From NCBI GenBank assembly GCA_001600455.1, contig BCKC01000003.1, forward strand, positions 2,428,168-2,492,167: DNA of 64,000 nt, read 5' to 3'. Shown here one piece after another: positions 56,805 to 64,000 of this stretch; positions within the stretch are counted from its first letter, which is position 1; the number at the start of each line of letters is the position of its first letter. The translations under genes were made by a program, and so were the position numbers. This DNA comes from Endocalyx cinctus (taxonomy: Eukaryota; Ascomycota; Sordariomycetes; Amphisphaeriales; Apiosporaceae). The notes beneath the pieces were generated by a model. It was not told the DNA's origin and ran no database searches. It saw only the letters and a list, made by a program, of their open reading frames with translations.

Positions 56805-57107
56805 AACTATGACCTGCATTTGCTCGTCTGCTACTATTCGGAGGAACATTTTATCTTCTACATGTTATAATTATGTTTTGATGCTGACGACTGCTTGATG
56901 TACTTAATGCTTCATTGATTTTTCTTATGTATTAATTAAAATTAAAATCATATTCCATTTTGTTCTATTCTATTCTATAATACTAGCTACAAAATTAATT
57001 ACTCCGTTGAGAATCGAATTAATCAACTTGAAATTCCAAAGAATAAAATAATCTAACGCCGAAAATCACAATTATACTTTACGTATACATCTACAGTATG
57101 TACATTC
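56805..57107. other. short 3' region between convergent genes
   Basis: 303 AT-rich bp separating the ends of the subtilase and amidoligase genes. Nothing else seen. Confidence 0.5.
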
Positions 57108-59295
57108 TCAAACATGTGTTTCTCCGCTGCCACGAGTCATAAAAGGATCCGCCCAGTTCACTTTATCATTATCCGGGTAGGTGAAATATTGCGTGTCTGG
57201 GTCTCTTCTATCGATGAACCATTTCACGTCGGCCTGATCGATACCCATGAGACTCATCGCGGCGCGCCCGCTACCATCTCCAATCGCGTTGGTCAGCTCC
57301 GCGAAACCTTGCACGGTCGCGTCCCGGGAAAACATGATGATGCGTTCTACTATCTTCATCCACCGTATGATGTGGTCGGCGTCCAACGTCCCCTGCATCA
57401 TCCGTACCTCGATCGTCTGGTAGATACCCGGGCGCGGCAGCGGTGTGACCTTATTGCCGCTCAACAAAAATCGGACGCTGCAGCGTACAAATACTAGGTC
57501 TCCTCGCACTATTTTAGACGATGTAATATTAGCATTTTGTCTGATAATTAAAGAAAAAGGAAGTAAGGAAGGGGAGTGAGATATAAGCCATGATTCTGTG
57601 GCTTGAGCAAAGCAAGTCTTGGGATAAACTCCCAATAGCCAGCAGATAGCCTTTCATTATCATGACTTTTTCTCTTTTTTTTTCAATTTACTTACTGTAA
57701 GCTGTTAGTGAATCAATCTTAGGAGCATTCCATACGGCCCACAGAAACCGTTGATCTCCTTCCTCCAGATTCGTAGGAGGCACGTGTTCCTCGAAAGCGG
57801 CCACGTTCGCCGCTACCGTCTCTGGGTCATCTGGTTCATCAAGCACGGCGTTGGCATAGTCCTTGAGCATATCAGCGAGGTGACAGTGCGTCCGGATGGG
57901 CTTGTGCCAGCCGGACGTGTTGCCGGTGAGAGCGGTGCGGTCAATCCGGTGCAGCTTATATAGCGCTGGCTCGAGCATGTACCAGATGGTGACGAACCTC
58001 TTCAGGGTGGTCAAGGTCCAGCCGGCCTCCTGCCCGAAGTGGATATGCAGGCCGCTGGTCGTAGCCGTCATGGGCTTGTGAATGCGTAACCCGTTCCGCA
58101 GGGCCGCACATACGGCGCGGATCTGCTCGAACGTCTCAGGCCGGTTAAAGTCCAGCACTGGCGTCTTTATCTCGGCCGGGAACCACTGGTAAATGTGAGG
58201 CGGCACAATCACCCCTTGCAGCGCGGCCGGGATCGACCCGCCGGGTATCGTGTAAAGCTCGAGGCCGTCGACATGTGCTGCGATACCGACTGAGCTGTCC
58301 GCCGCGCAGTTCCATTGGTAGTAACTTTTGTTCAGTCCGTCGATCTTAACGAGGAGCAGGTCTTCGTTCTGGCTGAACGAATCCTCATAATCCAGCCGAG
58401 CCTGTTGCAAGTCTCTGCGATTTCTAGACCAAAATCGGAAGACGGCGCTGTTCTTCTCGGCATCGCTGAAGTTGTCCGGCAAGGAATCCCTTACTTTAGC
58501 CTGAAGCCCGTCGATAACCGCTACCTTAGTGAGACGATATTGGAAATCCGCCTTCGTTGTCTTGCAAGCTTCAAATGAGACCTGTAGGGCACGCACCGCG
58601 GCATCTAAGTTGTGCATCGCGGAAAGTGCAGGATTGAAAACATATTTGGGAACTGTCCAATTGTTCAAGACGACGTCGTTATCGTTAGGTTCTATGTCGT
58701 TTTCTTCGAGCGAGTCTCTATAATCGAATTCATGGAGCGGGTGTTGGGTCTCGACGCCTTCATCATATTCTTGCAACCTTTTAGCAACTATTAAGCCGGC
58801 ACTTCTCATGATGTCAACAATTCGATTTCTTATTGTATATCCGACTGCCTTGTGCCTCCATTCATAAGTCTTGAGTATTTCAGAAAACCACCTATCATCA
58901 TTGGGGTGAGGGTCAGGCCACGATACATTCGCCACGGTAGGGGCAACTAGAAATTCAAATTCGACGCCGACAGTTGTTCGATTGTTTCCCTTTCTCACTT
59001 CCTCTTTTTCTTCTTCTTTGCCTCCACCCTTATCCGATTTCTCTTGACTCCCATCTGATTTCCCCTCGGAGTCCTGATTTTCTTCATTTTCCGTATCGTC
59101 GTCGGATCCGCCACTTGGATCGTCACCTTCAGGGTCCGATACAGAACGTGCAGGCTCTATCCTACGCCTCTTGCTATTCTCATATTCTTCGGCATTCAGC
59201 CTTCTCTTGCAACGATTATTACTAGAACTGGACTCATTGGAACTTCGTGATCTCTTGAAACGTTGACTAGGGTCGGAATTTTTTGGTATCCTCAT
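57108..59295 (-). CDS. amidoligase-family protein with basic/acidic N-terminal region
   Basis: Exons 59295-57696 and 57508-57108 (intron 57509-57695, GTAAGT donor, GCTAAT branch-like, AATAG acceptor) give 666 residues. Residues 1-105 are disordered with basic patches (KRSR, CKRR, SKRRR) and a Glu/Asp/Ser-rich stretch, suggesting nuclear targeting. The domain starts at about 110 with GVEFEFLVAP, whose Glu112 and Glu114 fit the metal/ATP-binding strand of the amidoligase (COOH-NH2 ligase) fold. Further conserved pieces are the EIKTPVLDF strand, SGLHIHFGQ (His417, His419) and the exon-2 segment TIEVRMMQGTLDADHIIRW. These proteins are predicted to form amide bonds in an ATP-dependent, ATP-grasp/glutamine-synthetase-like way. 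Fungal members are numerous but functionally unknown. The substrate, perhaps a protein side chain or small molecule, cannot be inferred. The splice-acceptor choice is well supported by frame but not proven. Confidence 0.85.
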
Positions 59296-61303
59296 GTCGG
59301 CAGATACTGGAATCGGGTTCTTTTTAATAATTATTGTGTATTATTAAAATTATGATTTCGGGAATTCAAAATGTTCTTAGACATTATGGATATACGACAA
59401 ACATCGTGCAGACAGCTACCATGTCTTACTATATATTCTCATTATGCGGATAGAAGTTTGATTGCTTTGAATACAATTGTTTACGGTCCTCTTTGAGCAC
59501 AATGCGAACTCAATCTTTGTGACAAACTTGACTAGGTGCTAGGTAAAACGACCATACTCGTTTTCTTTCACTTTCTTAAAATTATACAATGCCTATGTTT
59601 CTTCACGTTTCCTTTGTGCTTGAAGGGTTCTATTACGACATCACAGATAAATATAGACAGAATCGCTGTCATACCCATCCTTACATTGCAAGCTTCAATC
59701 ACCCCATTTTCTTTCTGTGGCTTTCAGCAGATCTTAACATCAGTAACAACAAGATTGAGAGTGAGTAAAGTATCTCACGTCGCATGTCCTTTTAACACTT
59801 GGTAGTGATGATACCAGCCTGACATGCGCGGTAGGCGATAGCTGATTATATTGAACTTGAAACACTACGGATGGCTTCTTATAAACCTAATCGTCACTGA
59901 ACATCTGTTATTTGATTCCTGCCTCCAATAACTGGTAGAAGTTTGATCTTGCTTTGAGATGGTACTTGATTTGCATCTTAGGAGGCCGGTCTCATGACGG
60001 GAGTGAACTCTATTAAAGCAGAGTAACCATACCAAAGCTCTGTCATCAGCCTCCATAATAAATATATATATTGAAAAGTTTAAGTCCCAAGAATTTTCGC
60101 ATCAAGGGTGCGATCGTCACCGTACCTCGAAATTATTGCTGTGGCATTCGTCTAGCCAGACGCTGGCCCCTAAGTATATGATGGACCTCTCAAGATGACG
60201 TTATCGGCAAAACGGCTTTCCATCTGTATGATGCCTTTTAAATGGACCGGAGCTCTCCCGGCATCTTGGCATTTTCTGTGAAGTTGCAGTTCACAGACAG
60301 AGAGGTCCGAGTTTACAACACCATACCGTACAAGCATCCGCTTAAGCTCGTAACTTAATGTCCGAATTTAGCGCTTTTGCTACCGCTACCGCTACCACTA
60401 TCGCCTTCGCTACTGTACTGGGCGATCAAGCTAAATACAGCTGAGTTGTATGGGTTTAGTAGTGAATTACTACTCGTTAGAAACTGACCTACAACTACTT
60501 AAGTACTTACTTAGGTATGTACCTAGGTACTTAGGTATGTAATGATTAGGGTTGACCATTTATTCATATTGTAATGAATATGGATAAACACTGCTCACCT
60601 AGATTATTTACCGAGAAGAGCTTATAAACGATACTCGGAGTTTTAAGAAATTTCTCTATATATTTTTTGGCTCGCGAATAGACGAAGTAATTACACCATA
60701 GACCCTTATATAATATCATATTATTTTCTATTATATAGTGCGGTATTTATTTATATATTTCTAATGGGAGAACACGTACTTCAGTGGTCTATTAGTGGTC
60801 TATCACCAGTACTATGTAAAGGCATTGTGTCTGTCGTGTACATATAAAACATAGGCTGAACCCTGAGACGCTAATAATATCATCAATTTATGAAACATTC
60901 AACTGGAAAAGCACCGAAATAAATAAACGTTGACGTAGTCACGGGCGTTAGATCTTGTGTTCCGACTTGGGTTTGTCGCAGATCGGGCGCCCGAGTCGTT
61001 TCAGAGTAGGACGAGACACCAAGGCACATTGCGCGTTTCTTCGTTCTAGAAACGTCAATAAATTCCATAATTATAGCATTTCATTCATTCTTTTTTTTTT
61101 TTTTTTTTAATTATTTTAATACGTTGGTTGATCTCGTCCTCATTTCATCCAAATTCATTATCATCACCATCATATCCTCATTATTCCATTCATTCGCAAT
61201 TGCTAGTCAAGCTGCATTCAAGCTGGTCTTTTTTGAATAATTCTTTTTTCCCGTGTCTATTAAAATAATATCCCAAAGTCCTCCAAACGGATATAATAAG
61301 AAA
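59296..61303. other. 2-kb intergenic region
   Basis: Between divergent genes (amidoligase, minus; PEBP-like, plus). It contains (GCTACC)3 at 60379-60396, an ACTTAGGTATGT direct repeat with 20-bp period (60509-60541), and an 18-T run at 61091-61108 in the proximal promoter of the PEBP-like gene. No gene was found. Confidence 0.55.
60509..60541. repeat. 20-bp-period TTAGGTA repeat
   Basis: ACTTAGGTATGTA occurs twice, starting at 60509 and 60529, separated by CCTAGGT. Same simple-sequence class as at 35701-35752. Confidence 0.6.
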
Positions 61304-62266
61304 ATGTTGTCCAAAGCTGTCATCCTCACCGCGGTCTTCGCATCCGTGACCCAAGCCGCCACACCATCAGGCTTCGAGCCCGCGACACAGGAACTCCTCT
61401 CGGTCGCTTTTGGAGACGTTTCGGCGAGCGATGGAAATGTTTTGGCTAAAGACGGTGAGTTTTAACGCTGGTACTAGAAAGAGCTAGAAATCACGAAGCA
61501 CGGTCAACGGCTTGCGACTTTCAAGAAAAGGGAAGAAAAGAAAAACAGAAGCTAATGGACTGGGGGAAAAAAATTAATAGCGACCCAAACGGCACCATCA
61601 ATTGGAACCGCGAGCAAGCTGAGCGGTACTTCATTCGCCGTTATGATGATCGACCTGGACATCCCGACGAATAACCCGCCCGCGACGAACACGCTGCTCC
61701 ACTGGATGCAGACCGGACTGACGCAGAGCTCGACGGCGACGACGGTGGGCGACTCGCAAGCGTTCCTGCTGCAGACCGCCAGCAACCTAACGGCCTTCGC
61801 CGACTACATCGGACCCGCGCCGCCGGCCAGGATCCCCCTCTCTCACCGGTACACACAGATCCTGGTGGACACCTCGGACGCCAGCTCGGACAGCTTGGCC
61901 GCGCTGCAGACGGCGGCGTCGAGCCGGATGGGATTCGACGCCCTCAGCGTCCTGACCCAGGCCGGCCTCCAGGACAAGGTCCTCGCCGCCAACTTCTTCA
62001 ACGTCACGAACCCCGGCCCGGTCTCGTCCGCCGCTGCTAGCGGCGGTAAGAACTCGACCGCCACCACCAGCTCAGGAGTCGCCAGGGCGAGCGGTTCCGG
62101 AAGTGCCAGCGCCTCGGGAAGCACAAAGGCAACCGGCTCTGGCGCAGCTTCTACCCCTACGCCGACGTCGACGCTCATCCCCGTATCGGAGGCTACAGGA
62201 ATGGAACGCTTGAGTGGGCTATTTCTAGGAATCTTTGGTGCCGCTGCGATCTTCTGGTCATTGTAA
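61304..62266 (+). CDS. secreted, probably GPI-anchored PEBP-like protein
   Basis: Exons 61304-61454 and 61581-62266 (intron 61455-61580, GTGAGT...AATAG) give 278 residues. The signal peptide MLSKAVILTAVFASVTQA is followed by a phosphatidylethanolamine-binding-protein-like domain. Its marks are FAVMMIDLDIP (the ligand-pocket DPD-like segment), LLHWMQTGL (usually LHWLQ) and IGPAPPARIPLSHRY (usually GPxPPxGxHRY). The joined exon border gives AKDATQTAPSIGTASKL in frame. A Ser/Thr/Ala/Gly-rich stalk (about 190-245) precedes a C-terminal hydrophobic segment (LSGLFLGIFGAAAIFWSL), the pattern of a GPI signal. Extracellular PEBP-like proteins are widespread in ascomycetes; role unknown. The frame could start further upstream (61253, TTG-started), but the signal peptide fixes the ATG at 61304. 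Confidence 0.85.
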
Positions 62267-63084
62267 AAATTGTAAAAAGCATTATGACGTTACTTTTTTC
62301 TTTCTAGTTGGTTAGCGAGTTAAAATATATACCCTGGGCCAATTAAATGATTATCTCTATATCTAACAAAGTCTAATAGTTATATTATCTTGATAGACCA
62401 ATTTACAAATCGTTTTTAATAAATATATGAAAAGGAGGCAAATTATTATCGTTCTCAGCCCTTGCAGGAGGTTATGAAGCATATGTAATGTGTACATGTA
62501 ATCAGAAGTCAACCACTCTTCCGAACTTATTATTATTCTGTATATTTTCACCTCAGCCGTAATCAGTACCGTGCCACTTAGGAGTTAATATTCCCCGGCA
62601 GCCACTAATTTGGTAACGCAGTGAGACCTCGGCTCTACTTCTCAATCGGGAAAATGGTGGCAGTAATGTGCAGAAAAGCCCCATATTCCTTGGGTCCTGA
62701 CTCAGCACCACTAGAACCGATAAAATAACCTCTATGCTTGAAGCTATTATGAACCGTCATATTACCGTGATAGCTTGAATATATTGGACTCAAAAGCACT
62801 ATATTGATGGATCCACGTGGTTATCCGCTCGGATGCGCGCTGACAAAGGCTATGGAGTCTCGTCTAATTAGCTGAGAAAAGAAGTCTCTAGTCGGCGATA
62901 CTTTTGTTCGAGTTAGGGGAACAAACTTCAATGGCAGTTCCTATAGGAGATGTATAAAGATGACCATGTTGACCTTCTAATTGTCACGGGGAGTACTCAT
63001 CACTCTTCGCCATCATCATCACCTCTGCCTCTTTCTCTCTCTTTCTCCCCACAATCTTTCTTGGGCGTCTCCCACAGCACAAGG
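62267..63084. other. intergenic region
   Basis: 818 bp before the right-edge hydrolase gene. AT-rich on the left and CT-rich (TCTTTCTCTCTCTTTCTC-like) immediately before the start codon. No gene was seen. Confidence 0.5.
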
Positions 63085-64000
63085 ATGCATATGCTTCAAT
63101 ATCTTCTCTCCACGGGCTTCTTCGTCTCGGCAGCATCCGCCCTATCGCTACCGCCACGAAATGCCTCCTACACGACACTGTGTAAGGATATCAAAATCTC
63201 CGTCACCGTGACGGTGCCTCGTTACGTGGTGACGACCGAGATCAACGATAACTGGGACGCCGCCGCCCTCACCTTCAATCTGACTCGCCAAGACTTTTCG
63301 GATGTATTTTCTCAGCTCCTTGGCGACACCATGACGGAGCCGATAGAAAGTACCTACGAGATCGGTGCTACCGTGTGCGGAAGTAATGCGCCGACGCTAA
63401 TATTAACTCATGGAATCATCGAGTCGAAGAAGTATGTGTCCAGTTAACCTAAAAAAGCATCGCAATTGCTAACACTTGTTTTTTCTCTCATAGGTATTGG
63501 CACCCTGACTTCAAAGGTGCAGAGGAATACGACTTTATCACTGCTGCCATCGCTGCTGGCTACTCAGTGCTCAGTTATGACCGCATCGGCGTTGGATCAT
63601 CATCTAAGTATGCATTCTCGACCCTATCCACTTTTTCTAGCAGTTTATGTTTTATCTAACCATTCATATAATATAAATAGGGTTTCGGGTCTTGTCGACG
63701 CACAGTTTCAAGTGCAGACCGCCGTTTTAGGCTCTCTCATATCCTACGCCCGCTCCTCCATGAGCGCAACCAAAGTCGCCCTGATCGGACACAGCTACGG
63801 CGCGTACATCAGCGCGCAGACGTCGAGCTCGGACGCGGAAAGCGGTATCGACGCCGTCGTCCTCTCCGGTTACAGCGGCACCTTTGATTATTTTACCCCG
63901 TTCATCGCCGGAGCCGGGTTCCGGGTCGCGAGGGACGAGGACCCTCTCCGATGGGGCGACCTCGATCCGAGCTTCCTCACGGCCGTCGACCTCTTCGCCG
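63085..64000 (+). CDS. secreted alpha/beta hydrolase, cut by the window edge
   Basis: Exons 63085-63431, 63494-63607 and 63681 to beyond 64000; introns have GTATGT and GTATGC donors and TAG acceptors. The signal peptide is MHMLQYLLSTGFFVSAASA. The frame upstream of 63085 is open from 62950 (MYKDDHV...), but the second ATG fits secretion. The visible domain has LTHGIIESK (oxyanion region), a strand ending SYDRIGVGSS and the nucleophile motif GHSYG (IGHSYGAYIS). This is a typical alpha/beta hydrolase; the catalytic acid and His lie beyond the edge. Fungal proteins of this layout are of unknown substrate. Confidence 0.85.

Overview
The window is nuclear DNA of a filamentous ascomycete (Pezizomycotina, probably Sordariomycetes). 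The evidence is short spliceosomal introns (54-178 nt) with GTRNGT-like donors and CTAAC/CTAAT-type branch points, roughly 1-3 kb AT-rich intergenic stretches, and fungus-specific families: a PDR-type ABC transporter, an ENA-type P-ATPase, an AA9 LPMO, and an AspRS-DUF2156 fusion. I place it no more finely than that. I see no tRNA, rRNA, CRISPR array or PKS/NRPS backbone.

Left part (1-11.5 kb): a gene-poor, AT-rich, partly decayed stretch. It holds a possible RecQ-like helicase fragment, a decayed 18-bp minisatellite, a hairpin, and one intact gene of a large fungal family with a nucleotidyltransferase-like motif (3511-4848). A retropepsin-like retroelement relic runs in the same frame into a SnoaL-like gene broken by one in-frame TAG (7310-7312). 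A DHA1 MFS transporter converges on that gene.

11.5-20 kb: a full-length PDR/ABCG transporter, two divergently oriented small cysteine-rich genes that share exact cysteine spacing, and an RGG-tailed CSN8/PSMD8/EIF3K-domain protein.

20-28 kb: the most striking locus. An aspartyl-tRNA synthetase fused to DUF2156 (ErdS, ergosteryl-aspartate synthase) is divergently paired across about 1.5 kb with an alpha/beta hydrolase with an intact HGGGF/GFSAGG/D/H set (ErdH, the cognate hydrolase). Together they would write and erase an aspartate mark on ergosterol. A polytopic membrane protein of unknown function follows ErdH on the same strand.

28-50 kb: AA9 LPMO, OSCA/CSC1-type cation channel, a disordered basic/acidic nuclear-type protein, a divergent SDR, an ENA Na+/K+ P-type ATPase with GCCAAG (PacC-type) sites upstream, dolichol-phosphate mannose synthase DPM1, and a classical SDR.

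50-64 kb: a 3-kb empty stretch, a large secreted subtilase, an amidoligase-family protein with a basic/acidic N-terminal region, a GPI-type secreted PEBP-like protein, and an alpha/beta hydrolase cut by the right edge.

Exon boundaries were set by hand from splice signals, frame and protein continuity. They are predictions, not transcript data.
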